Assembly (NCBI RefSeq): GCF_019175385.1
Contig: NC_083337.1
Coordinates: 164,375,713-164,439,712 of the forward strand
DNA from: Lycium barbarum
Taxonomy: Eukaryota > Streptophyta > Magnoliopsida > Solanales > Solanaceae
Length of the DNA stretch: 64,000 bases
Direction of reading: 5' to 3'
The position numbers and the translations under genes were made by a program. Every line of letters begins with the position of its first letter. The stretch's first letter is position 1. The notes under the pieces are model-generated. The model ran no database searches, was not told where the DNA came from, and was given only the letters and a program-made list of their open reading frames with translations. Shown piece by piece: positions 31,493 through 44,474 of the stretch.

Positions 31493-34400
31493 ATGCTTCT
31501 AGAAGCAATGGGCAGGTTGCCAGGTACTAGTGAAATTACCGAGTCAATAGAGGACTTAAATCCTGCAACCGGTCAACAGTATTGTATGAAGGATGATATT
31601 AACAAATTGTTTGAAGCTATAGAAATTAGGACTTGCCATAGAGGTGTGAGTAAGTCAGAAAGGGGTGTCAAAGATGTTTTGAGTAAAAGCGCAATGAAGA
31701 GACCAATGCGATCTAGCCCCTCTCGAGCATCAGGTTTTGATAATTCCGAGCCTGCAAGTTTGAAGCAGGCCTTCAGAGGATTATGCATCTCTCAGGCATC
31801 AGAGCTTGCGGCTGTGAAGAAGCGGTCATCAAAAGCATCCAGGCTGTCGGGATTCTCAGAGACGGGGGCTGCCAAAAGACTTTATAGGCCTGTCGTTGTT
31901 CCGACTAATGGCCCTGAACATACTGTCAATGAAGGTATGGGGAATTTAGTGGAGATTTCCCTTATCCCGGATAGGAGTATGTCAAATACTTCTGATAAGA
32001 TTACTGAATATGAAAATGTGTCCATTAAGGAAAAACCTACTTATGATGCATTTGAACACAGCGCAGAAATAAGAGAAATTTCAGGTGGAAATGAGGTTTT
32101 TCCTCACTCAACTGATATTGGTTCTGGTTACTTGAAAGAAGTGTCGGAGCAGAAATTATTTTTGGAACCACCGCGTTATTCAACTGCCAATAAAGTGGAA
32201 GCCGAAACGATGCCTGCCTTAGATGAAGTTCCAACAACTGTAATTCCATCAGACAAAGAGCAGGCACGAGATTTAGATCGTGTTTCTTGTTCATCTACTG
32301 GAAATAAAGTCATCAGACTTACGAGATCAGCTTCCAGAAGCAGAACCTTTGTTAAGAAGAAAGTTATTTCTGCTCTCACCGGCTGTTCCAAGCAATCTAA
32401 TGGAGGAACTGACAATGATTTGAGTTGTAGTACAAGCGAGATACCTTGTCAAACACCTGAATATGTACTAAAGAATGATCAGAAGGAAGAGGATAAGGAA
32501 TCTTCAGACTCATGTGGTCCAAATAGCATAGAAGTTAGCTCAAGTGTTACTAAACCTGGTCTCAGCTCAAGCAATTGTAACAGAACAAGAAGTATAGTTA
32601 CAAAAGGCGATGAAAGATCATTATCAAGAGAAAAGGGGGAGATATCTCAAAGTTCAAAGAGTAGCATCGGGGATTATAGCAGCACCACAAGCCTTAGCGA
32701 AGAAAGCTATCGCAGTGGGTCTAGTCGCAGTGGATATCGGCCTCATATGTCCAAAGATTTGAGATGGGAAGCCATTCATTGTGTTCAGAAGCAGCACGGA
32801 AACATTAGTTTGAAGCAATTTAAGATGCTTAAAAAACTTGGTGGAGGGGACATTGGGACTGTTTATCTATCTGAGCTAATGGGCACAAACAGTGTGTTTG
32901 CTGTGAAAGTTATGGACAATGACTTTCTGACCAGCAGGAGGAAAATGACAAGAGCGCAGGCTGAAAAAGAAATACTGCAAATACTGGATCATCCGTTTCT
33001 CCCAACACTCTATGCTGACATTACCAATGACAAATACTCATGTTTAGTGATGGAATATTGTCCAGGAGGTGATCTGCATGTGCTCCGGCAAAAGCAACCC
33101 AACAAGAATTTCTCTGAACAAGCAGCCAGGTTTACTTCTTCCCTGAAACTATTTCTTATTATATCTATTCTTAATCTAGATTCCAAAAGACTTTAGAGAT
33201 ATCTGTCTTCAATGGTTTAGTAGACTCTCTTTTGCATCCCACAAAATGACACTCACCTGTCATTTGCTGATGGATAATAGCTTGGTATATGCTATCACTT
33301 ATTATTCAACGAGATTAGAACTCAACTTGTGTAAATATGGAGTTCAAATAACAGTTAACACCAAGCTTAAGTACAAGAAACAGGAATAAGTTAGACAACT
33401 TCTCTAATTGGTTTGGATTTCAAGCGTATTTAGCATATGAGAGTTCCTTATAAAAAATAACATCAAATGGATTTAGCATATGAGAGTTAAAAATACGTCT
33501 TTTCCAGTTTCCTTGTATGTCCCATGTGAATCAGGAAAAATTAAATTCATTGTTTATATATCCGAGGTTTATGATTTTCTTCCAATTATACACTTAACGC
33601 TCACTCCATCACTGAGAACTTGTAAACTGACTTGAATGCCTTTAACCAAGAAATTCTTTAGTCAAAAAACTGGCTCATCAAACTAACCAGTTTGCGTCTG
33701 ACTATTTGCTTTGTTTTCTGTTCTTTCGGACCAAAATCCATTTATTGGTTGGACAAAGAGCAAAGTTGAGAGACAGGTTTGTTTTTCCAGAATTTGGACC
33801 TTAAATACAAATTTTGAGTTAATCAGGGGAGGTCAATCAAACTTATAGGGAAGTCTCTTCCTCTACAAAGCTTGAGGGTTTCCCTGTAATTTTCGGGAAG
33901 CTCAGGTCTAATCTATGACAAATTATCTTCCAATTTCCTTTTCTTCTTTTTAGTCCTTCCATGTTCCAACCCTCACGAAAGATTGTTCTTGAGCATGTCT
34001 CAGTGGATTAGAAGTTAGAACTCCTTGAATCTTTGTTATATATGTTTCTCTTGATTGAGCAGTGTCCCATCTTCCAGTGGATGCAAAATATTGAAAGTTA
34101 CTAAAGTCAAAATCATTAGCAACTAGCGATATGAACAGATAAAAGTCAGTTCAACGGAAACATAAGAAGTGGGTGAATCAAAGAAAGAAGTGGAGAAGAA
34201 GAAAACCTAGTGAAAATATGTGAACAATGAAAGTGACTTGTCACTGAACTTGCATCTCTTCTCCATGGCATCTCCATGCTTCATCTCACATCCGGAAGTG
34301 AATTCCCACTTTGTATGGAGACATTATTTAGTTTCTGGTGAATGAGTAGGGATATGAAACCTGTCTCTCCAGTCATTCTTTTCTAACAGTATCTACGCAT

Positions 34401-35543
34401 CGCATAACATGTCGAGCCTATTCTTTCAAATTTACTGAAAAACTTTCCAAAATACTTCTGTTTAAGCAAAGATCTCGTGCTTTATATGTTACTTTGTTGG
34501 ACAAGTCTTCCTAATGTTCTTTAGTAATCTGGTAATGGGAGTGCAGCTTGTCATTTTATATCTCGCGAGATGCAGTTTTAAGTGGCTTTCTATGTGATCT
34601 TGACATTTTTCTGTTATTCTGCAGTTTAAGTGGTTTTCGATGTGATCTTGACGTTTTCTGTTATTCTTATTCTTTACACAGATTTTATGTAGCTGAAGTT
34701 CTTCTTGCTTTGGAATACCTTCACATGCTTGGAGTCATCTACCGAGACTTAAAACCAGAGAACGTCTTGGTTCGAGAAGATGGTCACATCATGCTCTCCG
34801 ATTTTGACTTGTCTCTCAGGTGTGTTGTTAATCCTACATTGGTGAAATCATCTACTCCTGTCGTTAAGCCTCCAAAGACGACGTCTAGTCCATGCTCTGA
34901 ATCTAGCTGCATAGACCCCTTTTGCCTACATCCGTCCTGGCAAGTATCCTGCTTCACCCCTAGATTTTTATCCGCAGCAGCTAAGACACGTAAGCTAAAG
35001 GCTGACATAGCTGGACAAGTCACACCTTTGCCACAGCTCATAGTGGAGCCCACTGATGCCCGATCCAACTCGTTTGTTGGCACCCATGAGTACCTGGCTC
35101 CAGAGATTATCAAAGGAGAAGGTCATGGCAGTGCAGTAGATTGGTGGACCTTTGGTATCTTTCTTTATGAACTGTTATATGGAAGGACACCTTTCAAAGG
35201 ACCAGGAAATGAGGATACATTAGCGAATGTGGTTTCTCAGTGTCTTAAGTTCCCTGCATATCCTGTGGTTAGCTCTAATGCGAGAGATTTGATCAGACGG
35301 TTATTGCAAAAGGAACCGGAGAATAGGTTGGGAGCTGAGAAAGGGGCTGCAGAGATAAAGCAGCATCCTTTCTTCGAAGGACTGAACTGGGCGCTAATAC
35401 GATGTGAAACACCTCCAGAACTGCCTAGATTCTGTGACTGGGGAAATGTAATCCCTGATGCCAACCAACAGAACAAGGAGATTGCGAAGTCTCAAAAAGA
35501 ATTCAAAAGTATAGGAGAGGATATTGAGTTTGAGATGTTTTAG
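31493..35543 (+). CDS. AGC VIIIa serine/threonine protein kinase (KIPK/PVPK-1-like)
   Basis: There are two coding exons, 31493-33129 and 34682-35543, joined AG/ATTTTATG; the total is 2499 bp, 832 aa. The plant AGCVIII family phosphorylates targets such as PIN auxin carriers and acts in polar growth. The first 430 residues are low-complexity and Ser-rich. The kinase domain begins near residue 440: glycine loop [10 protein letters not shown] (about 449), Lys in FAVKVMD (about 471), YRDLKPEN (Asp about 568), DFD instead of DFG (about 586, the AGCVIII mark), the long insertion with [12 protein letters not shown], then [14 protein letters not shown] (about 676). The protein ends FEMF, the FxxF motif that binds PDK1. 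The first exon follows a 5' UTR intron acceptor at 31490; a second ATG at 31508 ([10 protein letters not shown]) could also be the start. Which member of the family it is remains open. Confidence 0.9.
33130..34681 (+). other. Single coding intron of the AGC kinase gene
   Basis: Donor CCAG/GTTTAC, acceptor TTACACAG. It holds no gene. Just before exon 2 a 47-49 bp tandem duplication (34572-34620 and 34621-34667) contains two GCAG acceptor-like strings. Confidence 0.85.
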
Positions 35544-36650
35544 CTATACTAGACCTGAGAATGGATAGGTTTGTTTTTCTTTCTTTTTTTCTTCCTCTCT
35601 TCTTTTTTAACACGATATCTCTGTGCCATGTAAGTAGTATATATTTCATTACTATAGCATAGTGTAGAATCCAGAACTTTGAAGAGCACGATAAACCATG
35701 TTTTTATAATGATGTGCTTGGGAGGGGAGTGATGTGAAGCAGCCAGGATGAAAAATTGGATATAAAGAGGAGGCTCCAACAAGGTTTCAGATTTTACTAT
35801 TTAGCTAAGATGCAGTTGCTTTGATCCTTTTCACTCTCGCTGTTTTTTTTTTCGAACTGCTTTGAAATGTTTTTACTTGAGCCGAGTATCTATCGGAAAT
35901 AGCCTCTCTATCACCCAAGGTAGGGGTAAGGTTTGAATACACACTACCCTCTGCAGATCCACTTGTGAGATTACATAGGGTATGTTGCTGTTGCTTTGAT
36001 CCTTGTAGACACCTTTGATCGAGTAAATTGCGGAGTTTTCATCTTAGCGTGGGATTTAATTCCTCTCAAAGGGTATAAAATGATCAACTTAATATACACT
36101 AATGTTAGTACATAATGAAAATCAACTTAAAAGTAGGCTTAGAATAAATAAAAAGGGATTAGAGCTTGGAAAACCTGATGGTTTAGCCTAAAATATACAG
36201 TAACACATTGTACAAGTGACAACATGTTTAAGTAAAAGCAAAGCAGGATATATTGGTAACAATCACGATTGAAGTTTAAGGGAACAATCTATGTTTTTTT
36301 TCAAATTCTAATTTGGTGCTACTATTTTTAATCTCCTTATCTTGGAGACTAGGGGTCAATGAGGGACGGGATTTCTCATTTTGTTATAAATAGGATAAAC
36401 GAGATGCATTACTTGACATGCTTATTTCCACGCCAACACCGTTTAATACAAATATGCAAAAACCCAAACAGGTGAGCAAATGTGTTATGCTGCTAAGTAC
36501 TGATAGCATATGCCATACAACGCCACGCTCTATTGTTTGCGTCTAAGTGACTAGTATTAGCAACTGATAATTAAAAATCCACAAAGAACAAACAGGACTG
36601 AGATTATCTCCTTTCAATAAGCCGCCATAGGGCCTAGCATAAGCCAACAT
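35544..36650. other. Region between the kinase and COX7a genes, with an RTE tail fragment
   Basis: It includes the 3' ends of two convergent genes. 35866-35995 is a scrap of the RTE 3' UTR (TTGAGCCGAGTATCTATCGG-like, GTAGGGGTAAGGTTTG, GGTATGTTGCTGTTGC). Otherwise AT-rich with no ORF of note. Confidence 0.6.
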
Positions 36651-36935
36651 TTATTCCTTCTTCCCTATGCCATGAGACATATTGTAGATCCCTCTCCCCT
36701 GAAACATCATCCAGGATCTGATTAGAGTTTGATTCAAGACAGGATAAAGCAATCTAGAAATTTGAAAGAAACTCACAATCATAAACAAAGCAGTAGCTGC
36801 CAAGGCAGCTGGAATGGCCACTGAGGTAAGCTTGTCATAACGACCTTTCAAGTATGTGTGCTTCTGAACGCTTTGGTAAAACTTTTGCTTCTCAACAAGC
36901 TTTTCTCTGGGATAGAAAGGTGTTTCTTCTGACAT
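36651..36935 (-). CDS. COX7a-like small mitochondrial inner-membrane protein
   Basis: Two coding exons on the minus strand, 36935-36777 and 36698-36651, give 68 aa plus TAA. The protein starts MSEETPFYPREKLVEKQKFY, has the conserved HTYLKGRYDKLTSVAIP, one hydrophobic membrane segment (AALAATALFMI), and ends GRGIYNMSHGIGKKE. This matches the plant family annotated as cytochrome c oxidase subunit VIIa-like (68 aa in Arabidopsis). The intron has GTGAGT and TTTCAG borders. An acceptor string (AACGCAG) sits one base before the ATG, so an intron in the 5' UTR is likely; a matching leader with donor CCAA/GTAAGT lies at 39021. It is a single-copy housekeeping gene with no sign of decay. Confidence 0.88.
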   Translation of the reverse strand: MSEETPFYPREKLVEKQKFYQSVQKHTYLKGRYDKLTSVAIPAALAATALFMIVSFFQISRLLYPVLNQTLIRSWMMFQGRGIYNMSHGIGKKE

Positions 36936-36936
36936 C

Positions 36937-39020
36937 CTGCGTTTTTCAGTAACTAGTAAATTTACATTCTCATAATAAAATGAATATATCAATCAGTTTA
37001 ACCTGCTCCACGTTAGGATGGTTGATATCCAATTGAGCGGTCTGCAACATTCCTTACTTTTTCTTATGAGCATACTTGTATGATTTCCTTTCCTTATTTT
37101 TTTTTACCATTGCAACAGAATTTGTTTGACGTTTTAGTGTATTTGTGAGGTAGGAAATAAGTGAAGCTTTCATGGATGCTAAAATAACCAAAGCAAGCTT
37201 TGCATAAAATAATTTACTCTAGAGAGGGGGTGTCAATTGAACTTGTGGTCGAGAAACAAGAAGAGTCCATCAGCATAAAGTAACATGTAAAAGTGCATGA
37301 AATGCACATGGCCGAACGCGCTGGCAGACCACCCAGTCATTTGAATAAAGATAACCAGCAAATACAGGTCTCCAGTTACAACAGAGAAGCAAAGACAGAC
37401 TGATCTGGGTGTTCACGGAATTAAGGCTCTTTTCTATAGCAAGAAACTGAGACTTGTTTTCTTCAAGGCATCACATATGCTGAAAACTAATAAGATAGCA
37501 TAACCGACAAAGACAGCACGTCCCCCCCCCCCCCCCCCCCCCCCCCACAAACACACACACAAAAAAAAAAAAGTGGTGGAATACCCTGTGAGATCTCCAT
37601 TGTGGGTGAGAATTGTCTCTGTTTTCTCAAATGAATCTCGGTAAGTTGCAATAGTGACTGTAACTCTTGAAGAAGAAGAAGAATGAAAAGAGAAAATAGA
37701 TGCTTAGTCAAGCTGTAAGGGTGAGAAGTGAGATGGTTTTTGGTGGAATCAAGTTCAACGGAACTAGTCTAATGGTAAGAAATGGAAAGCAAAAAGCACT
37801 GAGCATATATGACATCCATGGCTTGCACCTTCAAATTCTAATTTAACAAGTACAATATCACTTTCACTGATTAAGTGAACTAGGATAAAAAAACACAGGG
37901 CATGTTCTGATAACATATTTTGGTAGATAGTTAAGTCAGGATGAAAAAATAAAGCCAAGGCGGTGTCGGCACTCATGTTAGCATCAAAGAATACATGACT
38001 ACAGAAATGTTAAGTCCAACCACAACCATGTTTTAATCAATAAGCCAATTAGCTCTGTGGTTTATGCGATTTTTGCAGCAAAAATGGGTAATAGGCATGG
38101 GTTGACTTAAGACAAAGCCCTTTCACCAGACTGTATTATCAGTCCCTTATTCTCTCGTTTGCAAAGGTAGGGGTAACGTTTGACCCCACTTGTGGGATTG
38201 CAATAGGTATGCTGTAGTTGTTATTCTCTTGTTTGCATAGCTTAGCTTTAGCAAACAAGTCATATCTTTATCACTTATTGCTCAAGAATGTTCTACCTGA
38301 GCAACCTTATCGTTCATCCTCGTGTTAACAAGGAATTGAGATAGTCCTACAGCTCACCAATACTCACAAATACTTGGACAAAGTGGCTCCAATAAATAGC
38401 AAGGTAAACTACTAGACAATAATATCACAAACCAGAAACCAAAAACCGCCAATAATCTATCTTTTTTTTTAAACCGTGATGTCCGGCCACCTTGACTAAA
38501 TTCCATAGGATACCTGCTACCTCCTACCAACACAGTTGCCTAGGGTTGGACAAATGGGAAGACACCACCTAGTGCAGGAAATTGAACCGAGACTTGATGG
38601 TTCTCAACTCACTTGATTGACCAATAATTATTATTGTTTCACACACGCTATGGTTCTTAATTACCCCAATGTAACTCGAACTGTGGAGTTGAACAACTGG
38701 TGTCAACCCATGTAATTATGATCTTTATCGAGTCGAATTCAACTTATACTTTTGGAGCAGACCTAAATACATGAACCAAATCCAAATAAAAAGAAAAAAG
38801 TAGTTGTGTTATCGGGCTATACCAGCCGCGAAAGAATCAAATCAATCCACGACAAAAATAGATCCGACTCTTAAAACAGACATAAATAAATTAAAAAACG
38901 GATCCAAAGGCAATCCATTTACACAAGAGGAATGCCAAATCACAGACTAGAGATAAATTAAACCCTAGTAACATAATAGGAAAAACCGTGGGTCCACAGA
39001 GATTGAGAGATAGGACTTAC
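36937..39020 (-). other. Probable 5' UTR intron of the COX7a-like gene
   Basis: About 2.1 kb between the acceptor at 36937-36943 and the donor at 39020-39015 (minus strand). It contains a run of 25 C (37522-37546) followed by CA repeats, an RTE tail scrap (38160-38228) and an Au-like SINE (38462-38641). The intron is inferred from splice strings and position. Confidence 0.5.
38462..38641 (-). mobile_element. Au-like SINE
   Basis: On the minus strand it reads TTGGTCAATCAAGTGAGTTG, AGAACCATCAAGTCTCGGTT, a body with GTTGGTAGGAGGTAGCAGGT, and ends CGGACATCACGGTTT plus an A run. This is the angiosperm Au SINE pattern as I know it. CCAATAAT occurs on both sides and may be the target duplication. 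Confidence 0.65.
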
Positions 39021-39095
39021 TTGGAAAGCGAATGAGAGAGAGCTGACGGCGATTAGCAAAGGTAGCGTCGACGAAGAGACAAGGGCAACAAGGAA
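39021..39095 (-). promoter_or_regulatory. Leader exon of the COX7a-like gene
   Basis: The minus-strand leader contains CTAATCGCCGTCAGCTCTCT and ends TTTCCAA before GTAAGTCC. It has the C/T-rich look of plant 5' UTRs. Transcription would start near 39095. Confidence 0.4.
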
Positions 39096-39295
39096 ATTAA
39101 CTAGCCTAAAATAAGGAAATCATCCAATCGCTAATAGGTGACGAGTGAATTTCCCAACATATTTCACCGATACTCCTTCCGGTTAACACCTATTTCACTT
39201 TTGTCCCTAAATTTGAAAAGTTTACATTATACACAAATCTTCCTAGGATCTTTTTTTCTCTCTTTCAGTGCAGTAGAAAATTAAAAACTTATTCT

Positions 39296-39589
39296 TGTTA
39301 TAAAATAATATTAAAAGTACACGACACAAGAGATATAATCAAACTAGTTGAGGGGGGAGAGAGAGATTTTATTACTCTTTCAATTGTTATATAAATGAAC
39401 TTAATTGACTTTCTATTTATAAAAGAAAGGAAGTTGCTGCGAGGCATTTCAGGAAGCTGCTGTGAGGCTTTTCAGAAGATGCCGGCAAGCTGCCTGCTTG
39501 AGCTACTTGCAAGTTGTCTGCTTGATTGTAAGCTTATCCAGATGACTGTGTATTTGAATGGACATCCACAATACGGTGTATTTATAACT
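39296..39589 (-). repeat. 3' LTR of copia copy 2
   Basis: On the plus strand it runs from TGTTATAAAATAATATT to TATTTATAACT and is followed by CTCCCCCTTGG, the complement of the polypurine tract. It has the same termini as the LTR at 58354-58552 but is about 95 bp longer. Confidence 0.7.
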
Positions 39590-40883
39590 CTCCCCCTTGG
39601 ATATTCATTGATAGATTTGTGCCTCGTTAAAACCTTACTAGGAAAAACCTAGTGGGAAAAATCCAAGTGAAGGAAAAAGAGTACACGTATCTAGTAATAC
39701 ACATTGCTAGCTGTCTCGTAAAAAACCTTACCAGGAAAACCCAAATGGAACAAAACCTTGGTTAAGGGAAAAAAAGTACAACGCGTATTTTACTCCCCCT
39801 GATTAAAGCATCGCATAATTCTTGAAGATGATGTACTCTGATCTTGTATACCAACTTATCAAATCTTGAGGTTGGCAGAGCATTTGCGATCAGATATATT
39901 AAATGATCATTTGACGAACTGGTTGATGATATGCATCTTCCTTCCTTAGATATAGTTACATCATCGCCATATAATATTGTTGCAATCACGACAAGTACAT
40001 GCTTGACTTGCTTTATTGTCTTTGTATGATTTGACGATCATGTAAACAACATGATATGACAGTAATCCTTCATGGAAATAGATAACATGTCTGGATTGAA
40101 CTCTTACGTCGATCAGATGAATACCCTGTATATCCAAAACACTTGACAATAATTGTTACGACAAATACATTCATGTCAGGACTTTCATTTGCAATGTGCA
40201 GTTGCTCTATTTCAATATCTCCATGTTGGAGTAAAATTATATCATGCTCGTAGTTATAGCAAGATATATAAATGCATCAACTGCACAAATATATGGTACT
40301 TGGGGACCAATTCAATTTTTTTTTTCATTTCAACCTCTTTCGGCAGATATGATCTAATGCGTTTGGAAACTCTTCAAGAGCTCCAATAATATTGAAGTCA
40401 TCAACTTGCACAACAATATGAAAGCTTCTGATCATCATAAAGAGACAAGGGTAAACAAAATCATCTTTGTACCCTTCGTCAATGAATATTCATTAGGGCG
40501 ATCTCAATACATCAGCCTTGATTCATTTAATCCATTTAAGGATTATAAACAAGTTTCCCAGGAACTTCTATATGCTTCAGGCATTTTGAATCCTTCAGAA
40601 ATTTTGTCAAGTAAGTCAAATAGACTGTGACAACATCCATCAGTATAAATAGTGTGACGCCTTCTGATGTCTAAACTGCAGGTCTAATAAACTTTACGCT
40701 TACCAAGATGCATAATTTCACGTGGTAATTATTTCTACGTCAGCATGCTTTAAGAGATGTAGAAGTTAGATCCTCACAACCTTATACAATAGAGCGCACA
40801 CTATTGTATCAAAGATATCATCGATGAGATATCATTTGTATCGGTTCGCAATTCGACATAACTTACTGAGATCTCATCACTTC
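39590..40883 (-). mobile_element. Copia retrotransposon remnant, 3' part (copy 2)
   Basis: Next to the LTR is the polypurine tract, then a region with GTGCCTCGTTAAAACCTTAC that aligns with 58580-58640 plus 62478-62600 in copy 3. On the minus strand 39760-39990 still encodes copia RNase H-end remnants (NALPTSRFDKLVYKI). No intact ORF. It breaks off at 40883, where another LTR-like sequence begins. It supplies the empty site for the CACTA insertion. Confidence 0.75.
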
Positions 40884-42400
40884 TGTTATATCCCGTATTT
40901 TTATACGTCGAGTTATTCGCAAGCTAATCGACTTAAGTTAAAGACAGGATTATTTTCGAATACGAAATAGGAACTTTTAATTTTCAATTTTAATTAGAAC
41001 ACAAATTGTTTATAAATTTTATTTAGTATAGAAATATTATTAGAGATTAGGGATTAATTAATTGTGATTAGATTATTAAGTAAGAATTAGTGATTAATTA
41101 AAATTAATTAACCTAATTACTATGTGTGGGCCCCACCCGTTTTTATTAAAAAAATAAAAAAAAAACAAAAAAATAACAATTCAACAAAATATTTTTGGTG
41201 AGTCATTAGAGGGGGTAGACGTGTCAACATATGGAAAACCATATATAAGCTAGTGGCAAATGAAGAAATCAACATTTGATTTCATTTCACAAAAAAAATC
41301 AAGTTGGAAAAAAATTAAAGCTCCCATGGCTGCTCTCGGCCAGCCATGGTGATTTAGGAGAAAATAAATTGTTGAATGTTTTGATCAAGTTTCAAGTGCA
41401 TTACAAGTTCAAGGAGGTGGTAGCAACATTGGATATTGAGTTGAGGAAGAAGAAATTGTGAAATTGGAGCAATTAAGTGTAGAAATTCCTCCGAGAAAAT
41501 TTAGGTAAGATTTTATTATTTTGTGGTGTATTTGTATTAATAGTGTTGTAATGGAATTATTAAAATTGGATTGGATGAAATTGGAAGTAAGAAAATGCAT
41601 GAAATCGTTGTTATATGAAATTGTGGGTTGAAAAGGATTAAGAAGGGTTGTTGGATTGTTAGAATTGTTTATGGGCTGAATTGTAAGAATTTTGTATGCA
41701 TATCTCTATTGCTGTTATTGTTGGTATTTCTGTAATAACAAGAGGATAATTGGAAATTCGGGTTAGGCAAATATATAGGGGAAATGCTGCCCGATTTCAT
41801 TAAGTCCTTAACTAATGAAAAACCCTAATCAAGAAAGTATAAGTTAAAGAATGAGTCCTATAGGCGATTGGTTACAAATTTACGAGCTAGGAAGTATAGT
41901 TTACTAACGATAGCGTTACCTTTATATTAAATAGGTTAAAGGGGCGACGAAGCGAACGAGATTACGATTAACCTTAAACAGGTATGTAAAGTTAACCCTT
42001 CTTTCTTTTGGTATGATCTCTATGAAATGAACAGACGATGTGTATATGATTCCAAAAGAAGTTCCTATTCTTAGAGCCACTAGGATGGCTAATGTTCTTG
42101 ATTTCCATAAGTTATTTCATTATGTCTTGATACGTGTATGTGATTCCAGAAGTTCTATTTTGATAAAATCCATAGTGATATTCGACGGATACTTGATATG
42201 ACTATTGTCTTGATTTTCAAATGACAGTTCGTTTTGATTATTCTATTGAGTATCAAATATGATTTAATTTGCATATGGTTGCTCACTACTCTACTCGTGC
42301 ATGCCTCAACATATCTTTCACTGAGTTCCGGGCCAGGATACGTTTTCGTGTACAGTTTCACTGCATTGTTCACCGAGTCCCTCACTAGAGGGCTGAGTAC

Positions 42401-42494
<94 letters not shown>

Positions 42495-43060
42495 GGCGTT
42501 ATGATGTGATTATGGAGTTATGATGTGTTTATGGCGCCAAGGATGGTAGGTGGCGACCTTATTCACCGAGTCCCATAATGGGCCGGGTATGACATATGAT
42601 ATTGACATGCATGATTTATGTTTCAAAAGGGCTAGTGTCTTGGTATTCTGAATATTATACTTGTCTCCTGTACTCCCCATTTTAGTTATGATCCCTTTTA
42701 CTGTATTTCATGCTTTATATACTCAGTACATATTCCGTATTGACCCCCTTTCTTCGGGGGGCTGCGTTTCATGCCCGCAGGTACAGACGCTCGATTCGGT
42801 GATCCCCAGCTTAGGATTTCCATCTAGCTGTCTTGGAGAGTTCCGTTGTTCCGGAGCCTAGATTTTTGGTACAGATCTTCTGATGTATATATATATATAT
42901 ATATGTTTGTCCAGGGGTACGATGGGGCCCTGTCCCGTCATATTTCACTGTTGTTACTCTTAGAGGTCTGTAGACATGTGTGTGGGTTGTATATAGATTA
43001 TGATCAGCTGTGTCTATATAGTTGTTGTGGATGCTTCTGTTTGTTGTAGTAAAATTACTA
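40884..43060 (+). mobile_element. Gypsy-type LTR remnant
   Basis: It begins TGTTATATCCCGTATTTTTA, a common start of long Ty3/gypsy LTRs in Solanaceae, and carries the typical phrases ACTCAGTACATATTCCGTAT, CTTCGGGGGGCTGCG and ATGCCCGCAGGTACAGACGC near 42715-42790. A pure (TA)n tract interrupts it at 42403-42492. The right end is not a clean CA terminus and abuts a Stowaway, so it is probably a truncated solo LTR. Confidence 0.55.
42403..42492. repeat. (TA)n microsatellite
   Basis: About 45 uninterrupted TA units. A shorter (TA)n follows at 42886-42905. Confidence 0.97.
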
Positions 43061-43063
43061 ATC

Positions 43064-43307
43064 CTCCCTCCGTTCAAATTTATTTGTCCACAATTATTGG
43101 AGGATTGGTGGTGGTGAAAGTGGTGGCGGATTGGTGGGGGAGGAAGGGATAAAGAAGAAAGGGAGGGTAGGGGAGGAGGGGAAAGGAAAAAAATATAAAA
43201 TTAAAGGATTTTTTGACGTGGCGCTGATGTGGACTAACGTGGCGCTGATGTGGGGAGAGAGTGTGTACACTCTCCCCTAGTGCAACTGGTCATATTATAT
43301 GAGGGAG
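43064..43307. mobile_element. Stowaway-like MITE
   Basis: Left end CTCCCTCCGTTCAAATTTAT, right end ATGAGGGAG followed by TA. The interior is G-rich, with a repeated GACGTGGCGCTGATGTGG phrase at about 43214 and 43240. Confidence 0.5.
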
Positions 43308-43309
43308 TA

Positions 43310-44474
43310 AAAAATATCACTTTTTTATATATTAGGTGTGTAATGGGTCGCCAGGATAGTTTAAGTGTGAAAATGACTTTTGGGGTATAGTTTAGGGGTG
43401 TTTTAATGTATTTTGCCTAATATTAATTATCAGAACACCGATCACTGAAGCTACAGAACATATATACTTTTGACATCCTTTTTCCCCCTTCATATATCCT
43501 ACGGCTAGATGCTAGGTAATCAAGAGCTGCTTAATCACAAGCCCCGTAATGACTAATACCATCTTCCGTATAGCTTCTATGGACTATTTTGTTATTTATT
43601 ACAACTATATACGATCTAGATATCATAATGTGTTTCACTTGGTGAGAAAAAAAAGGAGAGAAATTCTATGTTTCCTACTTTTACAGTCTTCATATATATA
43701 TATATATACACATCTATTACATTACAAACTTCATTCTTGAAGTTCATCTAACTACAAAAAGATCAAATAAAGAAAGAAGGAAAAGCACGAAATTGGAACT
43801 CTTGAGAAGTCATTTTTTACTTAAGTGTGTGAGCTTTGTTCCACACCGGCTGAGACAAATGAAAACAAGGTGCCGCAAGGTTACAAAAGGATATGATGGA
43901 GCTTCAAGCAAACATACTTACTTGAACGGGGTCGATGGGTGATCAACAAGACCCATGGCTTGGGCTTGTGACCTCCATTGCACTTTGGTGGGGTGCTTGC
44001 CTAAGGTCGGCCCAAGTGGTTGAGCCTATGTCATAATTTGTGGCTGAAGGGGCCGGTGTTTGCGCGGCCTCTACCCAAATCTTAAACAAAATTTTCAAAT
44101 TTTCCTTCTATAAGGTTGTCATCTTTAATAGTAAAACTAAATTAGTAGGTTTTCTTGGTTACATTTTCCAGGATTACAGCATAATCTTTTTTAAGTTTAA
44201 GCATGTAAAATAATCCTTAATTTGCAAGCAATGGTAAAACTTTTTATTTTGGATCCATCCGGGTTTGTACACCAATTTGAAGCCTATATAAGGGTGAAAC
44301 GCTTTTTAATATGATTTTTTTTCACACTTAGGACTCAAAATGTGAAATAATCCTTAATTTCATAATACTGAGTAAAAGGCTACGTTGTTTAAAGTTTCCA
44401 AGTCTAGTGCTCTACAACTTTTAAGAATGTGACATGATCCTTAATTTTCTACTATGATATAATTTTCCACAAAC
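43310..44474. other. Intergenic DNA with no recognised gene
   Basis: AT-rich. The segment 43925-44085 (GTGCTTGCCTAAGGTCGGCC, GGGGCCGGTGTTTGCGCGGC) has higher GC and looks repeat-derived, but I could not assign it. Confidence 0.35.

Noticed and set aside
33130..33196. Kinase ORF continuing past 33129 to a stop at 33196
   Set aside because: The residues after QAAR do not fit a kinase, while exon 2 at 34682 supplies [15 protein letters not shown] in phase.
34548..34681. Open frame upstream of kinase exon 2 suggesting a separate gene start
   Set aside because: It is intron sequence with the 47-49 bp duplication. The kinase motifs start exactly at the acceptor.
42234..42509. ORF ending in a long IYIYIY tail
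   Set aside because: It is translation of the (TA)n tract within an LTR remnant.
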